A stretch of DNA of 64,000 bases from Tenacibaculum lutimaris (GCF_003610735.1 NZ_RAQM01000007.1:124001-188000), one strand, 5' to 3'. Shown: positions 34,666-44,180, counted from the first letter of the stretch. Numbers and translations are program-made. Notes: a model not told the origin generated them from the sequence alone.

Positions 34666-37032
34666 TTATTTATCTTCGTCTTTTGGAGGCAGAATTTTAA
34701 ACTTAGTTTCTTTTAAAACTTTCTTGTTTGCTATCTTCTTTTCAAAAGAAAGAAGAAGAGAAGGTAACAATAATAAGTTAGAAACCATTGCTAATAATAA
34801 TGTTACCGATACTAATCCGCCCAATGCTATTGTTCCTCCAAAACTAGAAACGGTAAACACCAAGAATCCGAAGAAAAGTACAATAGAAGTATAAAACATA
34901 CTTACTCCTGTTTCACGTAAGGCAGAATATACTGCGGGTTTAATTTTCCAATTATTACTTAATAGTTCTTGTCGGTATTTTGCTAAGAAGTGAATTGTAT
35001 CATCTACTGAAATACCAAAAGCAATACTAAATACTAAAATGGTCGATGGTTTTATAGGAATATCTAAAAAGCCCATCAACCCACCAGTTATTAATAAAGG
35101 AAGCATGTTAGGTATTAATGAAATTAATATCATTTGTGGCGAACGGAACATCCACGCCATAAAAATAGAGATTAATACAATAGCTAATGATAAAGAAATA
35201 ACTAAGTTTTTAATTAAATAGTTCGTTCCTTTTAAGAAAACTAAGGCCTTACCTGTTAGTGAAACGTTGAAGTTTTCACTAGGAAATTGTTTGTTTATTA
35301 CTGCTTGTAAACGTTCTTGAATAACATCCATTTTATCTGTACCGATGTCTTTCATAAAAGTAGTGATACGAGCATAGCGACCAGTACTATCTACGAAATT
35401 CTTTAACATTCCAGAGTTGCTGTCAGAGTTTTTGGTGTAAGCAAAAATGTAACTCTTTTCTTGACTTGTAGGTAATTGATAGTACTTTGGATTACCGTTA
35501 TAGTAAGCCTGCTTAGAATATTTTACTAAGTTGGTTACAGAAATTGGTTTTGAAAGTTCTGGGAAAGTTTCAATGGTTTCATTAAGCTTTTCCATCTTTT
35601 TTAAGGTAGAAAGTTTCATAACACCCTTTTCCTTTTTGGTGTCAATCAAAATTTCTAACGGCATGATTCCTCCAAACTCTGATTCGAAAAACTTAATGTC
35701 TTTATAGAATTGTTTTCCTTTGGGCATATCTTCAATTAAACTACCAGATACACGTATCATGTATAGCCCAATCATGCTTAATATAATAATAGAAACCGTA
35801 GTAATGTAAATAGCAATTCGTTGCTTTCTTACCATGTTTTCCATCCAGTTTACCACATTTTCCATCCATTTTTTTTCTAAATGGTTTAAATGTTTCTGTT
35901 CTGGAAGCGGCATGAAGCTGTAAATAATCGGAATGATTAATAAAGCTAAAATGAAAATACTGATGATATTTATTGAAGCTAAAATTCCAAATTCTCGCAT
36001 CAATTGACTCTTTACAAAAATAAACGTAGCAAAACCAGATGCAGTGGTAATGTTAGTCATTAAAGTTGCATTTCCAACTTTAGAAATAACTCGTTGCAAT
36101 GACTTTGCTTGATTACCGTGTTTTTTTACTTCTTGCTGATATTTATTAATAAGGAATACCGCATTAGGTACACCAATAACTATAATTAACGGTGGAATTA
36201 AAGCTGACAATACTGTAATTTCATATCCTAAAAGACCAATAAAGCCAAAAGCCCAAATAACACCAATACCAACAACTAATAATGTGATAAATGTTGCTCT
36301 AAATGAACGGAAAAAAAAGAAGAAAATAATAGCAGTAATAAGTAAAGCACCTATTACAAAAATTCCCATTTCATCTGTAATGTTCTGAGAGTTTAAGGTT
36401 CTTATATATGGCATTCCTGAAATGCGAACATCTACACTATGTTTCTTTTCGAAAGATTCAACAGTTGGAATTAAAACATCCATCACAAAATCTTTACGAA
36501 CAGGGGTGTTAACAATATCTTTATTTAGGTATATAGCGGTTTGTAAAACACCTTTGTCGTTGTAAAGTAAATTGTTATAGAATGGAAGCTTCTCAAAAAG
36601 CTGTTTTTTTATTTCAGTAACTTCTTCGTTGGTTTTTGGTGCTTTATCAAATAAAGGTTCAATAACAAATTTACGCTGTTTTCTGTCTGCCTTTAATTGT
36701 TGAACATCTGCTACAGATACTGTAAAATCTACTTGAGGTAAACTGTCTAAATCTTTTACAAGTTTATTCCAACTGTTGAATTTTTCAGGAGTGAAAATTG
36801 TAGAATCTTTTACCCCAAGAATTACTAGGTTACCTTCTTCGCCAAAAATCTCTAAGAATTTATTATACTCGATGTTAGCTTCGTGATCAGTAGGAAGTAA
36901 ATTAGCTTCTGTATAAGAGAAGCGCATGTATTTTGTTTGGGTGACTAAGAACCCTGTGATAATTGCAATAGTAAGTAAAACTAAGTAACGATTTCGCAAT
37001 ATGAATCCTGCGATTTTAGTCCAAAAAGTCAT
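34666..37032 (-). CDS. MMPL/RND-family exporter (hydrophobic substrate, HpnN-like)
   Basis: 788 residues in two halves, each with one helix, a periplasmic domain and five more helices. The first half has FFFFFRSFRATFITLLVVGIG and PPLIIVIGVPNAVFLINKYQ. The second has STILVFSIAFGISVDDTIHFLAKYR, with the Asp pair expected in the proton relay of MMPL pumps. At this size it matches the single-subunit RND-like exporters of lipids and hopanoids more than tripartite drug pumps. No adaptor or outer membrane gene is adjacent. Substrate unknown. Confidence 0.85.
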   Translation of the reverse strand: MTFWTKIAGFILRNRYLVLLTIAIITGFLVTQTKYMRFSYTEANLLPTDHEANIEYNKFLEIFGEEGNLVILGVKDSTIFTPEKFNSWNKLVKDLDSLPQVDFTVSVADVQQLKADRKQRKFVIEPLFDKAPKTNEEVTEIKKQLFEKLPFYNNLLYNDKGVLQTAIYLNKDIVNTPVRKDFVMDVLIPTVESFEKKHSVDVRISGMPYIRTLNSQNITDEMGIFVIGALLITAIIFFFFFRSFRATFITLLVVGIGVIWAFGFIGLLGYEITVLSALIPPLIIVIGVPNAVFLINKYQQEVKKHGNQAKSLQRVISKVGNATLMTNITTASGFATFIFVKSQLMREFGILASINIISIFILALLIIPIIYSFMPLPEQKHLNHLEKKWMENVVNWMENMVRKQRIAIYITTVSIIILSMIGLYMIRVSGSLIEDMPKGKQFYKDIKFFESEFGGIMPLEILIDTKKEKGVMKLSTLKKMEKLNETIETFPELSKPISVTNLVKYSKQAYYNGNPKYYQLPTSQEKSYIFAYTKNSDSNSGMLKNFVDSTGRYARITTFMKDIGTDKMDVIQERLQAVINKQFPSENFNVSLTGKALVFLKGTNYLIKNLVISLSLAIVLISIFMAWMFRSPQMILISLIPNMLPLLITGGLMGFLDIPIKPSTILVFSIAFGISVDDTIHFLAKYRQELLSNNWKIKPAVYSALRETGVSMFYTSIVLFFGFLVFTVSSFGGTIALGGLVSVTLLLAMVSNLLLLPSLLLSFEKKIANKKVLKETKFKILPPKDEDK

Positions 37033-37048
37033 CCAAAAAAAATTTTAG

Positions 37049-37056
37049 CAAATTTA
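37049..37056 (-). promoter_or_regulatory. -7 element of the MMPL-type exporter gene
   Basis: TAAATTTG on the minus strand, 16 bases before the ATG. It is framed by the inverted repeat TAGCA-N6-TGCTA at 37046-37061, which could be an operator covering the box. Confidence 0.6.
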
Positions 37057-37076
37057 TGCTAAATGAACTAATTAAA

Positions 37077-37108
37077 CGAAAAAAGGGCGTTTTAAAACGC
37101 CCTTTTTT
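37077..37108 (-). terminator. Intrinsic terminator of the pyrH-frr operon
   Basis: AAAAGGGCGTTTT at 37081-37093 pairs with AAAACGCCCTTTT directly after it; on the minus strand a T run follows. It begins 21 bp after the frr stop codon. Confidence 0.85.
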
Positions 37109-37128
37109 CTATTATTTTCAAAAAGAAA

Positions 37129-37683
37129 TTAAACGGTCATAATTTCTTTTTCTTTAACTACAAATTTCTCGTCAATTTCTTTTATAAAATTGTCAGTTAA
37201 ATTTTGGATATCAGCTTCAGCATTTTTTTTCATGTCGTCAGAAACGTCTAATTTTTTGATGTCGTTATTCGCATCTTTACGTGCATTACGAACTCCAACT
37301 TTGGCATGTTCAGCTTCAGCTTTAGCTTGTTTAGCTAAATCTTTACGGCGTTCTTCAGTTAATGGTGGAACGTTAATGATGATATTCTCTCCATTGTTCA
37401 TTGGGTTAAAACCAAGATTAGCAAGCATAATAGCTTTTTCTATTTCTTGTAACATATTTTTTTCCCAAGGTTGAATCGAAATTGTTCTAGCGTCAGGAGT
37501 ATTTACGTTTGCAACTTGTCCTAATGGGGTTGCAGAACCATAATAATCTACCTGTACATTTGCTAACATGGCTGGAGATGCTTTACCAGCTCTAATACTG
37601 CGTAATTCTTTTACTAAATGTTCAATAGCACCATTCATTGCCTCTTTGGCCGAATCTAAAATAAAATCAATTTCTTCAGTCAT
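37129..37683 (-). CDS. frr: Ribosome recycling factor
   Basis: 184 residues, the full length of RRF. The long three-helix bundle carries HLVKELRSIRAGKASPAML early, VNTPDARTISIQPWEKNML in the beta-rich domain II, and PPLTEERRKDLAKQAKAEAEHAKVGVRNARKDA (a signature of the family, here abbreviated by its start and end). With EF-G it splits post-termination ribosomes. It lies 47 bp downstream of pyrH, a classic bacterial pairing, and has its own terminator. Confidence 0.97.
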   Translation of the reverse strand: MTEEIDFILDSAKEAMNGAIEHLVKELRSIRAGKASPAMLANVQVDYYGSATPLGQVANVNTPDARTISIQPWEKNMLQEIEKAIMLANLGFNPMNNGENIIINVPPLTEERRKDLAKQAKAEAEHAKVGVRNARKDANNDIKKLDVSDDMKKNAEADIQNLTDNFIKEIDEKFVVKEKEIMTV

Positions 37684-37730
37684 TTTGTTCGTATTTAAAA
37701 CCTCAAATAGGTTGAGGGTAATTTTTCAGT

Positions 37731-38441
37731 TTATTCGTTATCAACTATTGTTCCAATATTTTCACCAGAAATTAACTTTAATAAGTTTCCTTTGGTGTTC
37801 ATATCGAAAACAATAATAGGTAATTTGTTTTCTTCACTTAATGTAAAGGCTGTCATATCCATTACTTTTAAGCCTTTGTCAATAACGTCTTTAAAAGTAA
37901 TGTTTTCATACTTAACTGCATCTTTATTTTTTTCAGGATCTGCAGTATAAATACCATCTACTCTAGTTCCTTTTAAAATAGCATCAGCATTAATTTCAAT
38001 AGCTCTTAAAACTGCAGCGGTATCTGTAGTAAAGTACGGATTTCCTGTTCCTCCACCAAAAATTACAACACGTCCTTTTTCTAAATGTCTGTTTGCACGA
38101 CGTTTAATGTAAGGCTCTGCAATTTCTTTTATTTCGATAGCGGTTTGTAAACGGGTGTGAATACCTTCATCTTCTAAAGCACTTTGTAAGGCTAAACCAT
38201 TAATACAAGTTGCTAACATACCCATGTGATCGCCTTGTACACGATCCATACCTTGGCTAGCACCAGCAACCCCTCTAAATATATTTCCACCACCAATTAC
38301 TATGGCCACTTCTACACCTTTATCTACAACTTGTTTAATTTCTTGAGCGTATTCTTTAAGTCTGTTTGGGTCGATACCGTATTGGCGCTCTCCCATAAGT
38401 GCTTCACCACTTAATTTTAAAAGGATTCTTTTGTATTGCAT
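37731..38441 (-). CDS. pyrH: UMP kinase
   Basis: 236 residues of the amino acid kinase fold. [13 protein letters not shown] (5-17), [10 protein letters not shown] (48-57), [35 protein letters not shown] and [16 protein letters not shown] cover the nucleotide and UMP sites. It phosphorylates UMP to UDP and is the entry to all pyrimidine nucleotides. First gene of the pyrH-frr operon, with a -7 box TAGCTTTG at 38462-38469. Confidence 0.97.
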   Translation of the reverse strand: MQYKRILLKLSGEALMGERQYGIDPNRLKEYAQEIKQVVDKGVEVAIVIGGGNIFRGVAGASQGMDRVQGDHMGMLATCINGLALQSALEDEGIHTRLQTAIEIKEIAEPYIKRRANRHLEKGRVVIFGGGTGNPYFTTDTAAVLRAIEINADAILKGTRVDGIYTADPEKNKDAVKYENITFKDVIDKGLKVMDMTAFTLSEENKLPIIVFDMNTKGNLLKLISGENIGTIVDNE

Positions 38442-38461
38442 TTGTTTTGTTGAAAGTTGTG

Positions 38462-38469
38462 CAAAGCTA
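38462..38469 (-). promoter_or_regulatory. -7 element of the pyrH-frr operon
   Basis: TAGCTTTG on the minus strand, a full TAnnTTTG match, 20 bases before the pyrH ATG. No TTG at -33. Confidence 0.6.
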
Positions 38470-38529
38470 CATATTTTTTTTGAGAGTTTTATGCTGAAAG
38501 TGTAAGGAGGGTAACTATAGTATTACTCT

Positions 38530-39129
38530 TTATTGCTTAATTTTAATGACACGTGTTTTGGAAAAAGAATCATGCCAACCAACAGCATCAGATCCTAAAA
38601 AAGAAAAAGCATTAAAAGGAATGTATCGGCATAATGATCTTAATAGTATTGCGTCAAATGTAGGTTTGTTACCGTTTTCATCAACAACTTTTGTTCCTGT
38701 TATAAACTTAGCAATAGATCTACCAGTTAAAGCTTCAAAAAATGAGTAGTAGAACATTCCTATGATAAATCCCCATACAAACTCTTCTAGTTTTCCCATT
38801 TGCTCAAAATATCCTGCAGAGTTAGGAGAAATAATAGTAAGGAGAAGTGTAAATATAAAGCCTAAGAAAAAGCTGATTATTAATATAAATATTCTGTCAA
38901 GAAGATAATTAGCAAAGCGTGTACCTTGACTAGCAATTTGATTGCTTAATTCGTTTTCACTGTTTTTTGCTAAAAGTTTTTCTTTTAGCTGTGTGTTTTC
39001 GTCGAATGATTCACAAGTATCTTCAAAATCTGCAATAGAGTTTCTTAGTCCACAAATAATTCCTTTTTGACTATCAAATTTTTGATTATTACAAATTTTA
39101 CAAAATTTTAAATGCTCTTCTCTTGTCAT
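38530..39129 (-). CDS. RDD-family membrane protein with an N-terminal Cys-rich segment
   Basis: 199 residues. The N-terminal part has four Cys in the pattern FCKICN...IICG...DTCESF (residues about 10-40), which looks like a small zinc ribbon. The RDD domain follows from about 69 (TRFANYLLDRIFILIISFFLG) with a second helix near 110-135 and the usual LTGRSIAKFITGTKVVDENG and LRSLCRYIPF motifs. The function of RDD proteins is mostly undefined, with some linked to ion transport. Monocistronic. Confidence 0.8.
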   Translation of the reverse strand: MTREEHLKFCKICNNQKFDSQKGIICGLRNSIADFEDTCESFDENTQLKEKLLAKNSENELSNQIASQGTRFANYLLDRIFILIISFFLGFIFTLLLTIISPNSAGYFEQMGKLEEFVWGFIIGMFYYSFFEALTGRSIAKFITGTKVVDENGNKPTFDAILLRSLCRYIPFNAFSFLGSDAVGWHDSFSKTRVIKIKQ

Positions 39130-39198
39130 AGCTGTTTTTTTAGATGAAGTGCTAATGTATTTAAAATTGAGTTGAAAATGAATCTAAATTAGTTGTAT

Positions 39199-39228
39199 AA
39201 AAAAACCATCCAAAAAATGGATGGTTTT
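39199..39228 (-). terminator. Intrinsic terminator after tsf
   Basis: AAAACCATCC (39202-39211) pairs with GGATGGTTTT (39219-39228) around a seven-base loop. On the minus strand the stem runs into a T tract. It ends the rplM-rpsI-rpsB-tsf block. Confidence 0.85.
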
Positions 39229-39250
39229 CATATAAAATTATTGTTGAGAA

Positions 39251-40219
39251 TTATCCTAAAGTAACTCTTACGAAATTTTTAACTTCAACGTCACCGTAAG
39301 AAGAAACATATTCTGCAACAGTTTTCTTTTCGTCTTTGATGAACTTTTGATCTAATAAACATTGTTCTTGATCTAAAGTTGTGTTATCAGAGATAAATCT
39401 TTCCATTTTACCAGGTAAGATTTTGTCCCAGATTTGCTCTGGTTTACCTTCAGCTTTTAATTGCTCCTTAGCTTCTTTTTCAGCTTCGGCCATAGCTTCA
39501 TCAGTTAACTGTAATCTAGATACGAATTGAGGTACGTTCTTTAAAGTTTTACCTAAACGAGCTAACTCTTCGTTATCTTTAATAATTGCAGCAATTCTAG
39601 CTTCAGTTTCAGAAGCTACATAAGCAGGATCAAAATCTTTGTAAGATAAAGAAACAGCTCCCATTGAAGCAGCTTGCATAGCTAAGTCTTTAGTTAACTC
39701 AGCAGCGTTATCTACAGCAGCAGTTAAACCTACCATTGCAGCAATTTTACCAACGTGAGTATAAGCTCCTACGTATGGTGCTTCGATTTTTTCGAAAGAA
39801 GTGATATCGATTTTTTCACCGATAACTCCTGTTTGCTCGATTAATTTCTCAGCAACAGTTACTCCTCCAAAATCAGCAGCTAAGAACTCCTCTTTTGTAT
39901 TGTAGTTAAAAGCGATGTCTACAAATTCTTTAGCTAACTCTTTGAAAGAATCGTTTTTAGCTACGAAATCTGTTTCACATGCTAATACGATAGCAACTCC
40001 ATAAGTATTGTCATCGCTAATTTTTGTAATAGCTACACCTTCAGTAGACTCACGATCTGCTCTTTTAGCAGCGATCTTTTGTCCTTTTTTACGTAAAATT
40101 TCAATAGCTTTATCAAAGTCACCTTCTGCTTCTACTAATGCTTTTTTACAATCCATCATACCAGCTCCGGTAGTTTCTCTTAATTTTTTTACGTCTGCAG
40201 CGCTAATTTTTACTGACAT
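39251..40219 (-). CDS. tsf: Translation elongation factor Ts
   Basis: 322 residues. The UBA-like N-terminus contains VKKLRETTGAGMMDCKKALVEAEGD and the key TDFVAKN motif (near 80-86) that contacts EF-Tu. N and C core domains follow. At 322 residues it is longer than E. coli EF-Ts (about 280) because of an extra helical part around 195-260 (for example EAMAEAEKEAKEQLKAEG), seen in other Bacteroidetes as I recall. It exchanges GDP for GTP on EF-Tu. It lies 85 bp after rpsB. Confidence 0.96.
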   Translation of the reverse strand: MSVKISAADVKKLRETTGAGMMDCKKALVEAEGDFDKAIEILRKKGQKIAAKRADRESTEGVAITKISDDNTYGVAIVLACETDFVAKNDSFKELAKEFVDIAFNYNTKEEFLAADFGGVTVAEKLIEQTGVIGEKIDITSFEKIEAPYVGAYTHVGKIAAMVGLTAAVDNAAELTKDLAMQAASMGAVSLSYKDFDPAYVASETEARIAAIIKDNEELARLGKTLKNVPQFVSRLQLTDEAMAEAEKEAKEQLKAEGKPEQIWDKILPGKMERFISDNTTLDQEQCLLDQKFIKDEKKTVAEYVSSYGDVEVKNFVRVTLG

Positions 40220-40304
40220 TTCTATCGTTATTTTTTAATTGTAATTATTGTTGTAAGGTATAAAAATTTAAAGGCCTCAATGTAATGAAACCTTTAAATT
40301 AAAA

Positions 40305-41051
40305 TTATTTTGCTTCTTCAGATGCAGGTGCTTCAGCTGTTTTTTCAGTTTTAGCTTTTTCTTTATCTGCTTTTCTTTCAGTTAAGCCTTCAGCAATCGC
40401 ATCAGTTACATATGATAATACTTTATCAATAGATTTTGAAGCGTCATCGTTTGCAGGAATTACAAAATCAATCGGTCTTGGATCAGAGTTTGTATCAACC
40501 ATTGCAAAGATTGGAATGTTTAATTTTTGTGCTTCAGCAACAGCAATGTGCTCTTTCTTCACGTCAATTACAAATAAAGCTCCTGGTAAACGAGTCATAT
40601 CAGAAATTGAACCTAAGTTCTTTTCTAATTTTTCACGTTGACGGTTGATTTGTAATTTTTCTCTTTTTGATAAAGCGTCGAAAGAACCATCAGTCTTCAT
40701 TCTATCAATAGAAGCCATTTTCTTTACAGCTTTACGAATAGTAACGAAGTTTGTTAACATACCACCTGGCCATCTTTCAGTAATGTAAGGCATGTTTACA
40801 GCTTTAGCTTTTTCAGCAACGATATCTTTAGCTTGCTTCTTAGTAGCAACGAATAAGATTTTACGTCCTGAGTTAGCTATTTTTTGTAACGCAGCAGAAG
40901 CCTCGTCAATTTTAGCTGAAGTTTTATACAAATCGATGATGTGAACACCATTACGCTCTGTATAGATGTATGGAGCCATGTTTGGGTTCCATTTTCTAGT
41001 TAAGTGTCCAAAGTGAACACCACTTTCTAATAATTCTTGAATGTTTGCCAT
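40305..41051 (-). CDS. rpsB: 30S ribosomal protein S2
   Basis: 248 residues. Signatures LLESGVHFGHLTRKWNPNM (near the start), YITERWPGGMLTNFVTIRK, and IPIFAMVDTNSDPRPIDFVIPANDDA (split here by a short loop). The C-terminus has a Lys/Ala/Glu-rich tail after residue 225. Upstream of tsf, as in nearly all bacteria. The ATG at 41051 is chosen; an ATG at 41084 would add 11 residues not typical of S2. The 142-bp gap to rpsI holds a small hairpin ACTGAA-ACAAG-TTCAGT (41171-41187) that could be part of an rpsB leader. Confidence 0.97.
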   Translation of the reverse strand: MANIQELLESGVHFGHLTRKWNPNMAPYIYTERNGVHIIDLYKTSAKIDEASAALQKIANSGRKILFVATKKQAKDIVAEKAKAVNMPYITERWPGGMLTNFVTIRKAVKKMASIDRMKTDGSFDALSKREKLQINRQREKLEKNLGSISDMTRLPGALFVIDVKKEHIAVAEAQKLNIPIFAMVDTNSDPRPIDFVIPANDDASKSIDKVLSYVTDAIAEGLTERKADKEKAKTEKTAEAPASEEAK

Positions 41052-41193
41052 TTTAATAAATGTGTTTACGTTCTGTTTTCGCAATATTTCAGTAGTTATT
41101 AAGTCTGAAATATTTAGATACTAAACTGTTAAAAATTGATTTATAAATAACAGTCTCAAAACATTTAAATACTGAAACAAGTTCAGTAAAATA

Positions 41194-41580
41194 TTAACGT
41201 TTAGAGAACTGGAATTTCTTACGAGCTTTCTTCTGACCGAATTTCTTACGTTCAACCATTCTTGGATCACGAGTTAATAATCCTTCTGGTTTTAATACAG
41301 CTTTGTTTTCTTCGTTAATTGATACTAATGCTCTAGTAATTGCTAAACGAATAGCTTCAGCTTGACCAGTAACACCACCACCGTATACGTTTACTTTAAT
41401 GTCGTAAGCCTCTAAGTTCTCAGTTAACATTAAAGGTTGTTGAACTTTGTATTGTAAAGTTGGTGTAGTGAAATAGTTTTTAAACTCTCTTTTGTTGATA
41501 GTGATGTTTCCACTTCCTTGAGAAACATAAACACGAGCAACAGCTGTTTTTCTTCTACCTATTTTGTGTACAGTTTCCAT
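41194..41580 (-). CDS. rpsI: 30S ribosomal protein S9
   Basis: 128 residues. GRRKTAVARVYV at the start, NVYGGGVTGQAEAIRLAITRALV in the middle and the basic C-terminal tail DPRMVERKKFGQKKARKKFQFSKR, whose last residues reach into the P site. It is separated from rplM by two bases, the universal L13-S9 pair. Confidence 0.98.
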   Translation of the reverse strand: METVHKIGRRKTAVARVYVSQGSGNITINKREFKNYFTTPTLQYKVQQPLMLTENLEAYDIKVNVYGGGVTGQAEAIRLAITRALVSINEENKAVLKPEGLLTRDPRMVERKKFGQKKARKKFQFSKR

Positions 41581-41582
41581 AA

Positions 41583-42038
41583 TTATTTAAGATCGTTAAG
41601 GTTAATAGCTTTAGGTTTTTGAGCTTCTTGACCGTGCTCTGTACCTGCGTAAACATATAAATTTTTGAATAACGCGCTACCTAAACGGTTTTTAGGTAAC
41701 ATACCTTTTACTGCTTTTTCGATTAATCTTGTAGGATCTTTTTCGAACATTTCTGTAGCAGTTAATGATCTTTGCCCTCCTGGATAACCTGTGTGACGGA
41801 TGTAAGACTTGTCAGCCCACTTGTTACCAGTTAAATTGATTTTTTCAGCGTTGATAATTACAACGTTGTCTCCACAATCTACGTGAGGAGTATAATTTGG
41901 CTTGTACTTACCTCTAATAAGTTTTGCAACTTTAGAAGCTAGACGACCCAATGTTTGCCCGTCCGCATCAACTAAAACCCACTCTTTGTTTACAGTGTTC
42001 TTGTTAGCTGATACTGTTTTGTAACTTAATGTGTTCAT
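41583..42038 (-). CDS. rplM: 50S ribosomal protein L13
   Basis: 151 residues. WVLVDADGQTLGRLASKVAKLIRGKYKP near the start, GDNVVIINAEKI, the LTGNKWADKSYIRHTGYPGG motif and the VKGMLPKNRLG motif are standard L13 signatures. First gene of the L13-S9 pair, with a strong promoter at 42097-42126 and a leader of about 54 nt that contains CCTTTTTAAAGG, a short hairpin. Confidence 0.98.
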   Translation of the reverse strand: MNTLSYKTVSANKNTVNKEWVLVDADGQTLGRLASKVAKLIRGKYKPNYTPHVDCGDNVVIINAEKINLTGNKWADKSYIRHTGYPGGQRSLTATEMFEKDPTRLIEKAVKGMLPKNRLGSALFKNLYVYAGTEHGQEAQKPKAINLNDLK

Positions 42039-42096
42039 AATTACACGATTAGTTTTTGTTTATAATTAATAATTTTTTGTCCTTTAAAAAGGTCTG

Positions 42097-42126
42097 CAAA
42101 TGTACAATTAATTATTTGATTGACAA
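42097..42126 (-). promoter_or_regulatory. rplM-rpsI promoter
   Basis: On the minus strand, TTG (42126-42124), 19-bp spacer, TACATTTG (42104-42097). Full match to the Bacteroidetes promoter form. Confidence 0.75.
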
Positions 42127-42177
42127 ATAGCGTGTTAGTTTAATTTTTTTCTTTTTTAATTTGCCAGAGTTTAACGC

Positions 42178-42208
42178 ATAAAAAAACGTGCTTTAAGCAC
42201 GTTTTTTT
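42178..42208 (-). terminator. Intrinsic terminator of the OmpA-like gene
   Basis: AAAAAACGTGC (42181-42191) pairs with GCACGTTTTTT (42197-42207) around five bases. On the minus strand it follows the OmpA-like stop codon by about 20 bp and ends in a T run. Confidence 0.85.
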
Positions 42209-42226
42209 ATAATTATGTTTTAAAAA

Positions 42227-43075
42227 CTATTCTACTTTTTGATCTAATAAATCAAAGAATTGATTTAATCTAGGTAATATGATAATTTTTGTACGTCTGT
42301 TTTTAGCTTTATTTTCAGGAGTGTTGTTTTCTACTAAAGGAACATAGCTACTTCTACCTGCAGCAATTAATCTTTCAGGAGCTACATTGTACTTTCCTTG
42401 TAATTCACGAACAATGGCAGTAGAACGTAAAACACTTAATCCCCAGTTGTCTTTTAAAGCAGAACCAGCAGCAACAGGAGTGTTATCTGTGTGTCCTTCT
42501 ACCATTACATCCATTTGTGGTTGTCCGTTAACAACTGTAGCAACTTTTTCTAATACTTTAGATGCTTTGTCGTTAATAGTGTAGCTTCCGCTTTTAAATA
42601 ATAACTTGTCAGAAATTGAAATAAATACTACAGTTTTTTCAACGTTTACTTCAATGTCTTCATCATCAATACCGTCTTGTAATTCTTTTTTTAAGTGGAA
42701 AGCAACTACTAAATTAAGAGAATCTTTTTTAGAAGCTGCTTCTCTAATTTTGTTGATGTATTTATCTTTTTTGCTTAACTGAGATAATGTTTCTTTAATG
42801 TTGTCATTAGCTCCTTGAGTTAATACAGTTAGATTTTCTACTTGTTGTAGTGTGTTTTCTTTGTCTTTCTTTAACTCTGTTACTCTAGATTCTAAAGAGA
42901 AAGCCTTTTCTTGACAAGTTTCTTTTTCAACCAAGCATTTAGTTAAGTTAGCTTTTACCGCTAATAATTCTTCTTTTGTTTGTTCATGTTTAGCCTTAAC
43001 AGCCTCTAGTTCTTTTGTAGAAGCACACGATGCTAGTAAAAGAGCGGCACTAAGGAATAAGAATACTTTTTTCAT
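42227..43075 (-). CDS. OmpA-family lipoprotein with coiled coil
   Basis: 282 residues. The lipobox LLLASC places the lipidated Cys at 17. A long coiled coil (about 20-115) precedes an OmpA-like peptidoglycan-binding domain (about 145-270) with LLFKSGSYTINDKASKVL, VEGHTDNTPV, SVLRSTAIVRELQ and RLIAAGRSSYVP, ending in NRRTKIIILP. It would tether the outer membrane to peptidoglycan. The final residues FFDLLDQKVE extend beyond the domain. Monocistronic, divergent from apbE. Confidence 0.9.
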   Translation of the reverse strand: MKKVFLFLSAALLLASCASTKELEAVKAKHEQTKEELLAVKANLTKCLVEKETCQEKAFSLESRVTELKKDKENTLQQVENLTVLTQGANDNIKETLSQLSKKDKYINKIREAASKKDSLNLVVAFHLKKELQDGIDDEDIEVNVEKTVVFISISDKLLFKSGSYTINDKASKVLEKVATVVNGQPQMDVMVEGHTDNTPVAAGSALKDNWGLSVLRSTAIVRELQGKYNVAPERLIAAGRSSYVPLVENNTPENKAKNRRTKIIILPRLNQFFDLLDQKVE

Positions 43076-43120
43076 TTTGATTCTATGTTTTAGATGTATT
43101 ATTAATAATTAATAGTTGAG

Positions 43121-43128
43121 CAAATTTA
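43121..43128 (-). promoter_or_regulatory. -7 element of the OmpA-like gene
   Basis: TAAATTTG on the minus strand, 45 bases before the ATG at 43075. Confidence 0.6.
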
Positions 43129-43184
43129 TAAAAATGAAGACACAAAAAAGAGAATTAACAATCTTTTATGAAGATTGAAAGTGC

Positions 43185-43192
43185 TAATTTTG
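43185..43192 (+). promoter_or_regulatory. -7 element of apbE
   Basis: TAATTTTG, a full TAnnTTTG match, 16 bases before the apbE ATG. No TTG in the -33 window. Confidence 0.6.
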
Positions 43193-43208
43193 TGATAAAA
43201 TTTTTATC

Positions 43209-44180
43209 ATGATTAAAAGAGTAACGCTTGTAGTAGTTTCATTATTGTTGTTTATATCTTGCAAAGAAGAAAAAAAAATAAACGAGACTAAATTACAAGG
43301 AGGTGTTTTTGGAACTACTTATCATATAACTTACATGAGCAATGAAAATTATCAAAAATCTATTGATAGTTTGTTTCATTTAGTGAATAAATCACTGTCA
43401 ACGTATATGCCTACTTCTGATATTTCAAAAATAAATCAAGGAGATACTACGGTAGTGGTTGACGATATGTTTGTTGAAGTGTTTGATAAAGCAAAAAGAA
43501 TTTATAAAGAAACTGATGGGTATTTTGATCCGACAATTGGAAGGTTGATTGATGCTTATGGATTTGGGTCAGGTAAGGAAAAAAAGAATCTAACTACCGA
43601 GGAAATTTCAGTCTTAATGGAACATGTGGGGTTTGATAAAGTTTCTTTAAAGGATAGAAAAGTTTATAGAGAAAGCTCAGATATAGAGTTTAATGTAAAT
43701 GCATTTGCTAAAGGATATGGTGTAGATGTGGTAGGAAGATTTTTAGAATCAAAAAATATTCATGATTATTTAGTAGAAATAGGGGGTGAGATTAGAGCAA
43801 GAGGTACAAAAGATGGGAAATTATGGAAAGTGGCTATTGAAAAACCAAATGTTGACGGAACACGCTCTATTCAAAAAGTAATTGAATTGGATAATGAGTC
43901 AATGGCAACTTCTGGAAATTATAGAAAGTACAAGGTAAATGCTGAAGGGAAAAAGATAGTGCATACGGTAAATGCAAAGACAGGATTGGCAGAGGAAAGT
44001 AACTTGCTAAGTGTGTCGGTTAGATTAAAAGGAGATTGTGCTGATGTAGATGCTTATGCTACTGCTTTTTTAGCAATGGGCTTAGAGAAAACAAAAGTAT
44101 TTTTAGAAGAGCATCCAGAGTTAAAGGTGGTGTTATTATATCACAATGAAGCAAATGAGTTAGCAGAGTATGCTAATTAA
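43209..44180 (+). CDS. apbE: FAD:protein FMN transferase (lipoprotein)
   Basis: 323 residues. The lipobox LFISC gives the lipid-anchored Cys18. Family signatures include GTTYHITYM, SKINQGD, FDPTIGRLIDAYGFG, the FNVNAFAKGYGVD flavin-binding motif, GGEIRARG, ATSGNYRKY, HTVNAKTG and CADVDAYATAFLAMG, with the Mg-binding residues in the last two. It attaches FMN to Thr in target proteins of respiratory complexes such as Na+-NQR and RNF. No such complex is encoded nearby. Convergent with the methyltransferase gene (four-base overlap). Confidence 0.94.
   Translation: MIKRVTLVVVSLLLFISCKEEKKINETKLQGGVFGTTYHITYMSNENYQKSIDSLFHLVNKSLSTYMPTSDISKINQGDTTVVVDDMFVEVFDKAKRIYKETDGYFDPTIGRLIDAYGFGSGKEKKNLTTEEISVLMEHVGFDKVSLKDRKVYRESSDIEFNVNAFAKGYGVDVVGRFLESKNIHDYLVEIGGEIRARGTKDGKLWKVAIEKPNVDGTRSIQKVIELDNESMATSGNYRKYKVNAEGKKIVHTVNAKTGLAEESNLLSVSVRLKGDCADVDAYATAFLAMGLEKTKVFLEEHPELKVVLLYHNEANELAEYAN

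Noticed and set aside
34655..34894. A 79-codon plus-strand frame at the end of the MMPL-type gene
   Set aside because: Shadow of the minus-strand exporter. No promoter and no family features.
42039..42096. L13 autoregulatory leader RNA before rplM
   Set aside because: Only a very short CCTTTTTAAAGG hairpin is present. Too little structure to claim a ribosomal protein leader.
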